From the NCBI RefSeq assembly GCF_000471905.2, contig NW_006497023.1:2443677-2507676 (forward strand): a DNA stretch of 64,000 bases. Reading direction: 5' to 3'. Position numbers and translations under genes: made by a program. This document shows, piece after piece, positions 31,690-43,444 of the stretch. Within the stretch, counting starts at the first letter, position 1. Every line of letters starts with the position of its first letter. The notes under the pieces were generated by a model. It was not told the origin of the DNA, made no database searches, and saw only the letters and a list, made by a program, of their open reading frames with translations. The stretch comes from Amborella trichopoda (Eukaryota; Streptophyta; Magnoliopsida; Amborellales; Amborellaceae).

Positions 31690-32340
31690 GGTCACACGTT
31701 CCGCATGCAAGTTTGGACTGCTTCATTCTCAGGCATGAGATTGGGATGGTGAGCTGCTAAATTTCTCCATCTTGATATGAACTGGTCCACGGGTTCATCT
31801 GGGCCTTGCATCAGGGTGAGAAGTTCAATGGTTTGAACCTCTCTCTCGACCTCATAGAAACATTGGTGGAACAAATTTTCCATTTCCTCCCAAGTATGCA
31901 CTGAGTTTGGGGGAAGTCGAGCATATCACTAAAAAGTTGGGCCATCAAGGGTTTTAACAAACTGACGGAGAAGGAGTCTCCCATCCACTATTGTTTCTCG
32001 ACATGTTACTTGGAAGTGGGCGATATGTTGATTCGAGGATGTGGTTCTGTTGAATACGGGAAACTTCCCTTTCTTGTAATCTGAGGGAAACAGGACCTGG
32101 TCAATGTATGAAGGGTACGGCCTTTTATAAGGCGTTGCACCCTGTATCCTCGAAATTTTTCTGTTCTTTAAGCTATGGGTCACCATAGCATCTATGTCTG
32201 CTTGTGAGATGGGGTGGCGGATAGAATTGTCCTATGAGGTAGAGGGAACGGGCTGCCTTGGAGGTGCACCATCTGAGTGGTGGGAATTGACCTCATGGTT
32301 AGCTGATTGTTGTGCGGCATCTATATGAACAATCTTCTCC
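31690..32340 (-). pseudogene. R1 Gag core
   Basis: Frames 31929-32186 and 31692-31901 give the retrotransposon gag domain: ATPYKRPYPSYIDQVLFP, KKGKFPVFNRTTSSNQHIAHF and LLLRQFVKTLDG, then two stops, then WEEMENLFHQCFYEVEREVQ and EPVDQFISRWRNLAAHHP. The W...F...F pattern and the second half are well preserved. Two adjacent stops near 31929 break it. Expected role: capsid formation. Confidence 0.8.
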
Positions 32341-33700
32341 TCAGTGCATACACCATATCTTCAAACTTGTTCATGCAGTCTTCTTGCTTGCCAGATCCGT
32401 CTATAACCATCACGTTGACTGTTTCTCCAGGGAGGTTAGCCTTAGTTGCAGTTGAGGTATTGCGAACTTGACGGGTCACACGCGGCATATCGGTCAGAAG
32501 GGGGTTAGTAATGCCCTGACTAAACTTGACTCTTATATACCGATTGCATGAGGACCGATTCTCGATGGTCTTGGGTTCAGGCGAAGAGGATCATCAGAGC
32601 TGGTTACCCTGACTGCCTTGGTCACATGCTTGGTGAGAATTCGCAGACCCCTATTGCGTTTAGCTTTGAGGTTTTGATGGACCTTGTGCCAAAATTGTGA
32701 TTGGGCCTGCGTCTGGTCAGCTCTTCTTGCACAAGAGAGAGTTGTCTTCATCAGGTGAGACAAAGGATGAGGGCCAGGGACTGTAGTCATCTTAGGCCAA
32801 GGAGGATGAAGGACTTGATCTTCCATAAGGTCTTTGGCCTGAGCTCTCTTGTGGGCTCCAGAGACGCGACTGAAGTGATGAGGCTAGTTCAGGATGGTGC
32901 TCTTGGGGAAGGTCTTCGAGTATCATGGCTGAAGGTGCTTGCCCGAAGAAGAAGGAGCAGGCAAGAGTATGGTTGACCCATGAGAATGCCTGAGTTGAGG
33001 GCGAGGGATTGTCTGAAATGGTGATGCGTGTGCACCCCTTGAAGAACGATTACAGGGGACCTGAGGGTTAGCATGGGCTTGAGCAAGTGGTCTGGCTCTA
33101 GAAGGCTGAGAGCTGTAAGCAAGTGTCTGTAAGATAACAGGTAGAGGCCTGCCCCTTAATGGTTGTGCTTGTGCATGCTGAGTAAGAGGATGAGAAGGTC
33201 ATCTTCTATGTACTCGGGTTGGTGCACTGATGGTGTTGCCCCAAGCAGTGGGATGCATATGAGCATCATATGCAGGACCTGGCCTTGGGAGGTTTGATCT
33301 TGGCTGCTGACTCGAGGTAATGTAAGGGTTGCCTCGAGGTATGACTCGAGTGAGAGACCGCAAGGTCTCCACCTTGATGTGTTGAGCCTCTAGGGATATA
33401 AACTTGTGGTGGTGCAAGAATGTGGGGGGTAGCCTTGCAGGGACCGACAGGAGCAACGACAACTTGTTTACCTTTTACAGAGAGGGATTGGGCAGCCTTC
33501 CGGCGTACCTCAGCAATACGACCGACAAGTGGCTTGCCAGTCGCAGGGTGGATGCTGTGTGCGACAACAGAGGTGTTGTCGATGCAAGGCGTCTTAGTGG
33601 AGGTTCCACCAGAATGAGGAGATGGGGAGACGGGGATAAGAAAATCCTCTATCTGGATGAATGGGTTATAGAACCCAATAGCCATAAGTGTAGACACAGA
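32341..33700 (-). pseudogene. R1 Gag N-terminal region (degraded)
   Basis: Reading frames 33266-33697 (143 codons; HPATGKPLVGRIAEVRRKAA and KGKQVVVAPVGPCKATP), 32889-33122 and 32533-32826 all have counterparts in R2 and P1 but in changed frames. It is proline-, serine- and arginine-rich with no domain that I recognise. It lies between the PBS and the Gag core. Confidence 0.55.
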
Positions 33701-33753
33701 AAATAGAAAGAGAAACTTAGCTAAATAAGTACGATCTGACTAAGAGGTAGTAA

Positions 33754-33772
33754 GTCCTTAATGGAGTCGCCA
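33754..33772 (-). promoter_or_regulatory. R1 primer-binding site (tRNA-Arg)
   Basis: Minus strand TGGCGACTCCATTAAGGAC: the first ten bases match the tRNA-Arg complement exactly, with changes after that. Three bases (GCT on the minus strand) separate it from the LTR end at 33776. Confidence 0.7.
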
Positions 33773-33775
33773 AGC

Positions 33776-36058
33776 TGGTTAGGTGCCTCGATCACGCCCT
33801 CTGGATCAGGATGATCGGGTGGCACTCGTCTCGTTTTTCGATGAGACCCAAGACTTTTTTAGATCGTTCTCTCGAGAACCTCGTTCAAGAATATGGGTAG
33901 GTATTACCATTTGATTAGAAAGGAGTTTAAGGTGAGTTCGAGACTTACTCGGGCTGACTCGTGTGGACGCCCTCTTAGATCACGTATAAAGCCCCCAATA
34001 GTAAAACTGGTTCGGAATCGCCTCCCTTGGCTTGTATTCTCCTATTTTTGCAATCACACACATATGGCAAAGGTTACAAGACATGTGGGTCAAGGGACCA
34101 CACCTTGCCTTCAGGTGAATGTAGACAGGCGTGCACATTCAAAGGATGAGAAGAGTGGGAAAATGAAGATTGGGGTAAGAAGAATTCGATCGAGTGGTGA
34201 GACCGACATAATGACCTGACTAGTAGGTAATTGACCTGTCGTGGTAGTAAAACAGGCTCAACAGCTCAGACCGGCTCAACAGAGTTACTACTAGACGACT
34301 GTACCAATACCTACTAGCTAGACACAATGACTTGTCTGTCGTGATAATAAAGTGAGCACAGCAATTATGACCAGCACAACAACATTACAACTAAATGATA
34401 AGACTACCATTGAAGGCCAATCTCAACCATTCTTGATCAAAGGAAAGAGCAAAATAACGATGAGAGATCAGAGAGAGAAAGCAAAGGTGAGGAGAGACAA
34501 AAGAAGAAGAAACAGAGTAGGATAGAAAACCATGAGAGAAGAAGAAGAGAGAGAAGGGAATGAAAGGAGGAGGAGGACACAGATGGGAATGAGAGGAGAG
34601 GGAAAACTCAGACGACGATGGCTTCCACCTGCTGTGAAATAAAAAAAGAGGAGAGAGAAAGTATGCAGGCGGAAAAGGGCTTGTGTCAGCTGTGTCATAA
34701 GAAAGAGGAGAGGGAAAGCTCAGTCGACGATGGCTTCTGCAGGCTGTGAAAGAAGAAGAGAAAGAGGGAGAAAACCCAGTCGAGGATAGGCTTGTCCCTG
34801 TTGTGACAAAGGAGAAGAAAAAGAGAGGAACCCAGTTGGTGTTAGGCTTGCACTGGTTGTGCCAGAACAGAAGAAAAGAGAAGGAAGAGAGAGAAACCCG
34901 GCCGATGCTAGGCTTGCACTGGTTGTGACAGAGAAGAAGAAAGATAGAGAAAACCCAGCCGGTGCTAGCCTTGAGCCAGTTGTGACAGAAGAGAAGAAAG
35001 AGAGAGAAAACTCGACCGGTGCTAGGCTTGCGTCAGTTGTGACAGAATATAAGAGAAGAGAAGAAAGAGAGAAAAAACCCGGTCGGCGCTAGGCTTGCAC
35101 CAGTTGGGCTAAGGCTTGGCTCACTGTTTACATCTCACGGATATGAAGGCATCACACCAGGCGATAGGTCTGCCATGCATGAATGGAAAAGGAGAAGTAA
35201 GGAATGAGGGACATGATAGACTAAAGGAGGAAGAGAGAGAAAGAGTTAAAGATGAAAAAAGAGAGAGAAAGAAAAATATATATGAGAAAATAGGAGAGAG
35301 AGAAAGAAGAGATGAGAGAGAAAAAGAGGAGAGAAAATTATATTACCGAAGGGTACCGACCATTTTCTTCTCTCTCCTCTCTTTCTCTCCAAGATGCACC
35401 CAAGAACTCAAACAATAAGCAAAATTTTATTGAATGAATGAAAGTTGAACCCAAGGTTTTATTACAATGAAGCTTTGCACGTTTATATAGAAATGGGTCC
35501 AAACATGGGTGGATGCCCAAAAACTACCTAAAACTGAAGATAATTACAATTTAATTGAATTGAAAGAAATTCTAAAAATGGGTACAAAAGGACTGTTTTG
35601 CCCCCACCTGTGTGGAGTTCTAGAACAGTCCTTGCTGCTGCTTGAGAACTTACGTGATCTTTCATGACTAATCCGGGGTTGTTTTGATGCCCGTTTGGTC
35701 GAAAGATTATTGTTTTCTTGTAGGGCTCAGCTTAGTGATTGATTTGATACCAATTTCGAGCCATGAATCATGAAACTTGAATTTTAGATGAATCTTGAGA
35801 ACTTTGAATCGATAGTGCGCTTGTTCATCGATGTTTTTCTTTCGTTTCCTCGGTGAACCACACTAAGCATGCCATCACGGTCTCGTTACAACAAGCGTGG
35901 CTTGATTTCATATCCAAATGAAGATTTTGTCGTCTTGAGTTTTTTTCCAGAATCTTGAAATCTGGCGGCCAGAATTTACAGTAGGTTCGACGCCTCCATG
36001 TGTGAAATCCAATTTGGTCATCGTACGCGAGCCTCTAATCAATGATAGCCTCAGACCT
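33776..36058 (-). repeat. R1 5' LTR, outer part lost
   Basis: Begins TGGTTAGGTGCC at 33776. U5 includes the purine-rich repeat at about 34440-35350, with units bearing CCGGTGCTAGGCTTG (for example near 35015). TATA box on the minus strand at 35481-35490. The U3 is cut at 36058 within 'gcctcagacct', where gag sequence in the opposite orientation starts; about 0.7-1 kb of U3 is missing relative to P1. Confidence 0.8.
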
Positions 36059-36069
36059 TAGTTGCAGTT

Positions 36070-36489
36070 GAAGATATGGTGCACGTAATGGTGGAGAAGA
36101 TTGATCATATAGATGCTGCACGACAATCATCCAATTCCAACCACTCAGATGGTGCACCTCCAAGGCTGCCCCTTCCCTTTGCCTCACAGGACACTTCTGT
36201 CCCCTACCCCGTCTCACAGGAAGACATAGATGTTATGGTGACCCATTGCTTAAAGAACAGGCAAATTCCCGGTATAGAAGGTGCAACACCTTATCAAAGG
36301 AAGTACCCTTCATACATTGACCAGGTCCCGTTTCCCTCAGATTACAAGAAAGGGAAGTTTCCCCTATTCAATGGAACCATGTCTCCGAATCAGCATATCG
36401 CCCACTTCCAAGCAGCATGTCGAGAAACAGCAGTTGATGGGACTCTCCTTCTCCGTCAGTTTGTTGAAACCATTGACGGCCAAGTTTTT
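36070..36489 (+). pseudogene. P2 Gag, first fragment
   Basis: Open for about 140 codons within 36076-36528: EDMVHVMVEKIDHIDAA, the SNHSDGAPPRLPLPFASQD segment, TPYQRKYPSYIDQVPFPSD, KKGKFPLFNGTMSPNQHIAHF and RETAVDGTLLLRQFVETIDG. This is the best-preserved copy of this part of Gag in the window. It ends at 36489, where the LTR terminus TGGTTAAG begins; residues read beyond that point belong to the LTR. The continuation of the gene lies at 58319. Confidence 0.85.
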
Positions 36490-39400
36490 TGGTTAAGTGC
36501 CTCGATCTTGCCCTTCGGATCTGGATGATCGAGCAACACACGTCTCGAGTATCGAGGGGAGACCCGGGACATTTTTAAGATCGCTCTCTCGAGAACCTTG
36601 TTCGAGAACGGGGGCACGTGTTACCAACCGATGAGAGAGGAATTTACGGTGGGTTTAGAACTTACTCAGGCTGGCTCGCATGGGTGCCCTCTTAGATCAC
36701 AAAGAAAGCTCCCCAGTAGTAAAACTTGTTCGGAATCACCTCCCTTGGCTTGTATTCTTCTTAATTTTTGCAATCACAAACATATATGGCAAAGGTTATG
36801 CGATAGGTGAGTCGAACCTCACCATTTTCTTCTTTGATGAATGTACACAAGCATGCGCATCCAAAAAGAAGAAGATGAGAAAGAAGGGGGAGAGAAGAGT
36901 TCAACTGAACGAGACGATCAGAGCGATGACTAAGTTGGTGAATAATTGGCCTGATGTGGTAGCAAAACGGGCTCGATATAAGACTGCCTCACAGGATCAC
37001 TATTAGACGTCATTACCAATATCGATTAGTTAGGCATGATGGTCAGTCTGTCATGGCAATAAAGCGGGCCAAGTAATCTTGGCATAGCAACGTTATGGCT
37101 AGACGACAAGACTACCGTAAGAGGCTAACCTCAATCCCTCTTAGTCGAATGATAAAGTAGTAGAGTGATGGTTATAAGGAAAGAATGAAGTAAGAAAAGA
37201 AGGGAACAGACAAATGGAGGGAGAAGAAAAGAAGAAAAGAGACGCGAGGATAAAAGAGAGAGAGGGAAGGAAGATGCAGTCGATGGTAGGCATTGCTATC
37301 TGTATTAAAAGAAGAGAGAGAAAAGTAGTCGGCATTAGGCTTCACCGACTGTGTCAAAAGAGAAGTGCGAGAAAAAGGCAGTCAACATTAGGTTCCGCCA
37401 ACTGTGTTAGAAGAGAAGAGAGAAAAGAACCAACTAGCGCTAGGCTTGCGCTGGTTGCGAGGATAGAGAAGCAAGGGAGATAAATCGAGCTGACGCTAGG
37501 CTTCGTCGATTGCATTAGAAGAGAAGAGAGAAAATTTCACCTGACACTGGGAATGAAAGAAGAAGAGAGCGAAATCCCACTCGACACTGAGAATGAAAGA
37601 GAGGAGGGAGAAAACCCCACCTGACATTGAGAATGAGAGGAGAGAGAAAACCTTACCCGACACTGGGAATGAAAAAGGGGAGAGAGAAAACCCCACCTGA
37701 TGTTGGGAATGAGTAGAGAGAAAACCCTGCTCGGTGCTGAGGATGAAAGAGGAGAGAGAAACCCCACTTGGCATTGAGAATGAAAGAAAGGAGAGAGAAA
37801 ACCCTGCCTGACACTCGAAACGAAAGAGAGGAGAGAGGAGAACCAACCGATGCTAGGCTTGCACCAGTCTAGATGGGAGAGAAAGAGATAGAGATGAGAA
37901 GAATAGAGAGAAAATAATAGAGATGAGAAGAAGAGAGAGAAAGAGATAGAGATAAGAAATAAGTGAGAAGAGAGAAAGAGGGGAGGAGAGAGAAAGAGGG
38001 GAGGAGAGAGAAAGTAACCTACCTGAAGGGTATCGATCCTTTTCTTCTCTCTCCTCTCTCTCTCTCTCTCCAAGACGTACTCACAGGCTCAAGCAAGAAA
38101 TCAAAATTTTATTGATTGATCCAAGAATGAACCGAATACCTTTTACAATTTAGCTTTGCATGTTTAAATAAAATTGGGCTAAAACATTGATGTATGATTA
38201 AAAACTACCAAGAATTGAAGATAATTACAATTTAATTGAATTTAAAGAAATTATAAAAATGGGTGCAAAAGGACTGTTTTGCCCCTTGCCTAACAATGTG
38301 TGAAATTTCAAAACCGTCCTTGGTGCTACCCGAGAACTTACGTGGCCGACCCGGGGTTGTTCTGGTGCTCGTTTCATCGAAAGATTATTTTTTTCTTGTA
38401 GGACTCAGCATGGCGATCATTTTGATACTACCTTTCAGCCATGAATCATGTTTCGAACCACGATCATGAGACTTGAATTTTGGATGAATTTTGAAATCTT
38501 AATATCGATTGTGTGCTTGTTCCTTAATGTTTGTTCATGATTTCTTCATTGAATCGCACTGATCATGCTGTCACAATCACGTTGCAACGAACGTAGCTTG
38601 ATTTCGTGTCCGGATGAAGATTTTGTCGTCTTGAGTTTTTTATCGGAATCTTGAAATCCGGAGGCTGGAATTCACAGCATCTTTGGCACATTCATGTGTG
38701 AAATCCAACCGTTCATCGTAAGTGAGGTTTGGGCCAAAGATAGCCTCAGACCTCACACACATAATGCAATTGATTTCGTGCTGATCGGCTATGCGAGTGT
38801 TGTGATCTGGCTGCTCGAACGAGGCGTGCTACTGCTGAATTTTCTGCAACTTCTTTCACGGATCAGCGACTTTCATTTAGTTTTTCTCTCTGCTCGAGCG
38901 TTGTTACGCGGCGTATCACATATCAAACTGCTCGTCTTTGATGAGACGAACATTCTCACCAAATTTGGGAGCGATCCGACTTGGAACGAGTGAGTTATAT
39001 GCCCCAAAAGTGAGTGCTCATGACTATAAAAATGGCCACCTTTAATGGTGCTTTGATGGAGTGAAGCCACACGAGAAATGTGTGTAGCTTGTCCTTTTTN
39101 NNNNNNNNNNNNNNNNNNNNNNNNNNNNNNNNNNNNNNNNNNNNNNNNNNNNNNNNNNNNNNNNNNNNNNNNNNNNNNNNNNNNNNNNNNNNNNNNNNNN
39201 NNNNNNNNNNNNNNNNNNNNNNNNNNNNNNNNNNNNNNNNNNNNNNNNNNNNNNNNNNNNNNNNNNNNNNNNNNNNNNNNNNNNNNNNNNNNNNNNNNNN
39301 NNNNNNNNNNNNNNNNNNNNNNNNNNNNNNNNNNNNNNNNNNNNNNNNNNNNNNNNNNNNNNNNNNNNNNNNNNNNNNNNNNNNNNNNNNNNNNNNNNNN

Positions 39401-39795
39401 NNNNNNNNNNNNNNNNNNNNNNNNNNNNNNNNNNNNNNNNNNNNNNNNNNNNNNNNNNNNNNNNNNNNNNNNNNNNNNNNNNCACCCGTGTTGTATCTAA
39501 TGATGATGATACCACAGTTATTTGATGCACCAAAAGTATGACTCTAGTTTCAGGCTCAATTTCAAGGTGCTCGAGACCGATTTTACTAAAATTATTTCTT
39601 TGCTTTCACTGCCTTGTACATGTTTGATCATAATGGAACTTAGCAGGTGGTATTTTGAAGTACTGATAAAGATCTGGACCAATTATAGGGCCATTCTGAG
39701 ACTATTAGGAATTTACACCGTTTTGTAGGCTTTATTGACCTACCTCCTAGTTATTCCTAATCCGAGATCTAGGTGCAGAAAAATACATTCAAATA
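36490..39795 (-). repeat. Q LTR
   Basis: Begins TGGTTAAGTGCC at 36490 and ends CATTCAAATA at 39795, about 3.3 kb including a 383-N gap (39100-39482). U5 purine-rich repeat at 37140-38030, with 9-bp stems around a TAGGCTT loop at 37432-37456. The TATA position at about 38160 is mutated (TTTAAATAAA). After 39795 comes the same internal sequence as after the P1 3' LTR, so it acts as the 3' LTR. Confidence 0.8.
39100..39482. other. assembly gap (383 N)
   Basis: Run of N inside the U3 part of the Q LTR. ORFs crossing it are artefacts. Confidence 0.99.
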
Positions 39796-39841
39796 GCTTG
39801 CCGTGCCGAATGTTGTTCTTTAAGAGAATCGAGACCGAAAA

Positions 39842-40342
39842 TCATTCGAAAAGTTTCCTTCGGCTTGTACTTTTTTCCTTCCTAGCCATAGGACCACATG
39901 AACGCTGAGGAGATTCACATAGTGGTGTAACTAGGTTTCTCAGACGTGGGGATGCATTGTTCGTTGGTCCGTCCGTGGGAACTTTAGGAGGAGAAGAGAC
40001 TTCTTTGAGGGATATTGTCGAAGTCCTTTCCCTCATGCAGACTATTTGTGATTCTGAATCTGAGGATTTTGTACGGACCTCGTCAGTCAGAATCGTGCCC
40101 ATCTTGCAATTGATTACCATGTTGAAGGGTATTGTTCCCATTTGGTCTTGGTTCATTTTTTTTCTTTGGTAGGCGCTGTTTGCTGCTACACCAGGTTTTC
40201 TTTTGACGTTCAGAGTACCAGTTTGGGTCTCGTCTACCGAGTCCAATGGGGGGCAAGTTCTATTAGCCGATTCTGAAGGTCTGGTCATGCCGGCTAGACT
40301 AGTTGACGACTCTGGCAGGTTCTCCCCTTGCTTTGTTAGTTT
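39842..40342 (-). CDS. conserved small ORF next to the 3' LTR (Q copy, open)
   Basis: Open for 148 codons from an ATG at 40288, and open a further 18 codons upstream without an ATG (LTKQGENLPE segment). Shared with P1 (11455-11940): SANRTCP.LDSV.ETQ, GTLNVKRKPGVAANSAYQRK, NQDQMGTIPFN, KVPTDGPTNNASPRL and SPQRSCGPMARKEK. Ser/Thr/Arg/Lys-rich and probably disordered, with no known domain. The ORF ends about 45 bp before the LTR. Openness in a copy this old is notable but could be chance. The coding assignment is uncertain. Confidence 0.5.
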   Translation of the reverse strand, partial: KLTKQGENLPESSTSLAGMTRPSESANRTCPPLDSVDETQTGTLNVKRKPGVAANSAYQRKKMNQDQMGTIPFNMVINCKMGTILTDEVRTKSSDSESQIVCMRERTSTISLKEVSSPPKVPTDGPTNNASPRLRNLVTPLCESPQRSCGPMARKEKSTSRRKLFE

Positions 40343-41158
40343 CTTGCCTTTGTAGTGTTTATTTTAGAGTATGTTTGTGACCTCGTGGGAATAATGTTCT
40401 TCCTCATTATTTTATGCCACTAGAGATTTTCTTCCTCATTATTTTATGTTTTGAGTTCTTTTGCAACTGAACTCAGACTCTCAGAATCTTTTCCTGGAAG
40501 CTCGTATTTTTTATTCCTAGTTTTATGCCACTAGAGATTTTCTTCTTTTGAGTTGGGGCCGCCTATTGAGGCGAGTGCTGCATCAAGCTGTTTATTGATC
40601 TAAGCGTCTTTTGTGAATTTTCGCTTGAACTTTGGAAGCGACGCCATAGAGGCGGTTTTCACCAACTTCTTTTTTATTTTGGGGTACTTTTACACATGAC
40701 CTTTCAGCGATGTCCACCTTTTTCGTCCATTTTTAGTCACGATGCCCTTTCAAGTTTTCCTCGTGCCCGGGTTTTTTTTTTTTTCTCACGGAACTTTTTT
40801 TACTCATGGTTTTGTGACTATCTCCGTCCGTCATTTTTACTCATAGCATTCCCTTGTTAAGGTATACACCATGCCCATTATTTCATCATTTTTTGTGAAG
40901 GCGTGTTTAAGGTCATGCCTTCGGGACCTATGCAAAATAGTTTAACGTTATGCGGTCGGGACGTGTACTATGGTTAAGGTCATACAGATGGACCATGATG
41001 GTGATGAATGGCAGCCTGTTGAGGCCATAGAGTGAGTATGGTGGTGGTTTGACTCCCTTGGGGAGATGGCTCGAGGTTACGTATGAGAGATGGATGATGT
41101 ATGAAATGTGAGTGGACAATGGTGACCCACTAATCTACAACGAATATGAATGGCGGGA
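40343..41158 (-). repeat. Q-associated 3' region (segment A and start of minisatellite), truncated
   Basis: Homologous to 43791-44500 of R2. It includes an imperfect duplication around 40402-40460 (CTTCCTCATTATTTTATG twice). The minisatellite begins at about 40900 ('gtgtttaaggtcatgcc') and the sequence stops at 41158 at a TGTCACGACC junction. No gene is seen. Confidence 0.6.
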
Positions 41159-41638
41159 TTGTCACGACCGCGCTCCCTAATCCCAGTCGAAGGGCGACAG
41201 AGCGGGGGATTGTGACCAGAGTTCACGAATGTCACTCAGGTGGGAGTGGCTCAACGCATGAAACACGAAGTCGAGAGTAAACCACGAAAGAAACCTAAAA
41301 TAAATCCATACATTCAAAAAGTACAATCTTCCTAGATCAAAGTGTTTACAAGATCGCACTACTGGCCCAAAAGATACCCAAAATGAGGAATACATAATAT
41401 CACTAAAATCGCCAAAACGTACTGCAGAAGTCTTCGGAAGACGGCTTCTCACACTTCTTAATTTCAAGCTTCAGGCCCTCAAAGAGAGCCACCCGCCTTA
41501 GGCACAACTGCCACCACCCTTCACTCTACAGTTATGAAATTAAGATGGAATGAGCTAAAAGCCCAGTAAGCAGATCACTACCCTTGCATTCTTGGCTATT
41601 AGTATATACACGTTAACATGCTCATAATTCACTTTACA
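41159..41638. mobile_element. foreign fragment beginning TGTCACGACC (LTR-like)
   Basis: Unlike anything else in the window except perhaps the AT-rich first 780 bp. It begins TGTCACGACCGCG, a start common to one class of plant LTRs, and contains 'gagctaaaagcccagtaagcagatcactaccc', a style I associate with such LTRs. It joins element minisatellite on the left and mid-U5 on the right, so it marks an insertion or rearrangement point. No target duplication or second LTR was seen. Classification is tentative. Confidence 0.4.
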
Positions 41639-43444
41639 ACTAGGCTTGCACCGGTTGTGATGGAAGATAAGCAAGGGAGAGAGATAGAGCTGACGCTAGG
41701 CTTCGCCAACTGCAACAGAGGAGAGAAACAGAAATCCAATCGACGTTAAGATTCATTGATTACATTAAAAGAGAAGAGAGAGAAATTCACCTGGCATCGA
41801 GAATGAAAGAAGAGGAGAGAGAGAACCCCACCAGGTGTTATGAATGAAAGAAGAAAAGAGAAAACCCCACCCGGCACTGGGAATGAAAGAAGAGGAGAGT
41901 GAGAAGAGAATGAACCGGTGCTAAGCCTATGCCAGTTGTGATGAGAGAGAAAGTGAGAGAGATGAGAAGAAGAGAGAGAAAGAGATGAGTAGAAGAGAGA
42001 GAAAGAGATAGAGAGAAGAAGAGAGAGAAAGAGATAGAGATGAGAAGTAAAGAGAGATAGAGATGAGAAGAATAAAGAGAATGATGAGAAAGAGGGGAGG
42101 AGAGAGAAAGATGGGAGGAGAGAAAGAAAGGAGGAGAGAAAGAGGGGATGAGAGAGAAACTTACCTTCTCAAAGGGTCTCATCCCTTTTCTTCTCTCTTC
42201 TCTCTCTCTCTTTTAGATGTACTTACAAGCTTAAACAAAAATCAAAATTTTATTGATTGATCTAAAGAGCATGAATCTGTCCTTTTTTGTACAATGATGC
42301 AGTGCTTGTTTATAAAGAATTGGGCTAAAATGTGGGTGTACATCCAAAAACTCCCTAGAATTGAAGATAATTACACTTTAATTGAATTTAAAGAAATTCT
42401 AAAAATGGGTACAAAAGGACTATTTTGCCTCTACCTAACAATGTGTGGACTTTCAAAATAGTCTTTGCTGCACGAGAACTTGCGTGATTTTCCATGGCTG
42501 ACCCGGGGTTGTTCTGATGCCCGTTTGATCGAAAGACTATTGTTTTCTTGTAGGGCTCGGCATGGTGATCATTTTGATACCAATTTTGGATGAATCTATC
42601 GGATAGATTGTGTACTCGTTCCTTGATGTTTCTTTGTGATTTCTTCATTGGATCACACTATGCAGCCGTCACGATCTCATTGCAATAAACGTAGCTTCGT
42701 TTCATGTCCGAATGAAGATTTTGTCGTCTTGAGTTTTTAACCGGAATCTTGAAATCCAATTCTCGAAATTTACAACAGCTTTGGTAACTTCGTGTGCGAA
42801 ATCCAACTGTTCCTCGTACTTGAGGTTTGGCCCAGAGATAGTCTCGGACCTCATGCACATAATGCAATTGGTTTCGTGTCGATCAAGTATACGAGCATCG
42901 TGATCTGGCTCCTCGAACGAGGCGTGCTGCTGCTGAATTATCTGCAACTTCCTTCATGGATCAGTGACTTTCATTAGGCTTTTCTCTTTGCTCAGGCGTT
43001 ATCATAGGCACATATCGAATTGCCCGTCTTGATTAGACGAACATGCTCCCCAAAATTGGGAGCAATCCAACTTGGAATGAGTGAGTTATAGGACCCAAAA
43101 GTGACTGCCCGTGACTATGAAAACAACCACCTTTAATGGTGTTTTGATGGAATAGTGTGCGGCCTACCCTTTTTCACTATTTTACCCATAACGTTTTCTT
43201 GGAGTGCTCGATTAAGCAGAAACTTGACCCATAGGGGTTTTCAACCGTACCGGATCTAATGGTAGTGGTCCCACACAACAAAAGTATGGATCTAGTCACA
43301 GGGTCCATTTCAGGGTGCTAGAGATCGATTTCACTGAAATTATTTCTTTGTGTTCACTACCTTGGACATGTCTGATCGCGAAGAAACTTGGCAGGTAGTG
43401 CTGATGAAAATCTTGACCCATTATGGGGCCATTCTGAGACTATC
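41639..43444 (-). repeat. R2 3' LTR, truncated at both sides
   Basis: Starts within the U5 repeat ('taggcttgcaccggttgtgatgg') and runs through the purine-rich tract (41690-42160), the polyA/TATA region (about 42245-42315) and U3. The inner end is lost: at about 43444 the U3 phrase 'ggggccattctgagactatcg' joins 'tgaagactttaggggg', which belongs to the small ORF. A deletion of roughly 300 bp therefore removed the LTR/internal boundary. The outer end is replaced by the foreign fragment. Confidence 0.7.

Larger units (their letters stand above)
2458..36058 (-). mobile_element. R1: Tat/Ogre-like Ty3/gypsy element, RT-type, truncated at both ends
   Basis: Minus-strand element whose order in its own sense is: partial 5' LTR (33776-36058), PBS (33754-33772), gag (33700 down to 29776), linker, RT, RNase H, archaeal-like RNase H, integrase (to 5182), and 3' region (5181-2458). 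It is split by P1 inside RT (8332-29030). No protease is present between the Gag tail and RT. The outer end of the 5' LTR is lost at 36058, where an inverted gag of P2 begins. The 3' LTR is lost at 2458, where inverted repeats begin. Confidence 0.8.
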
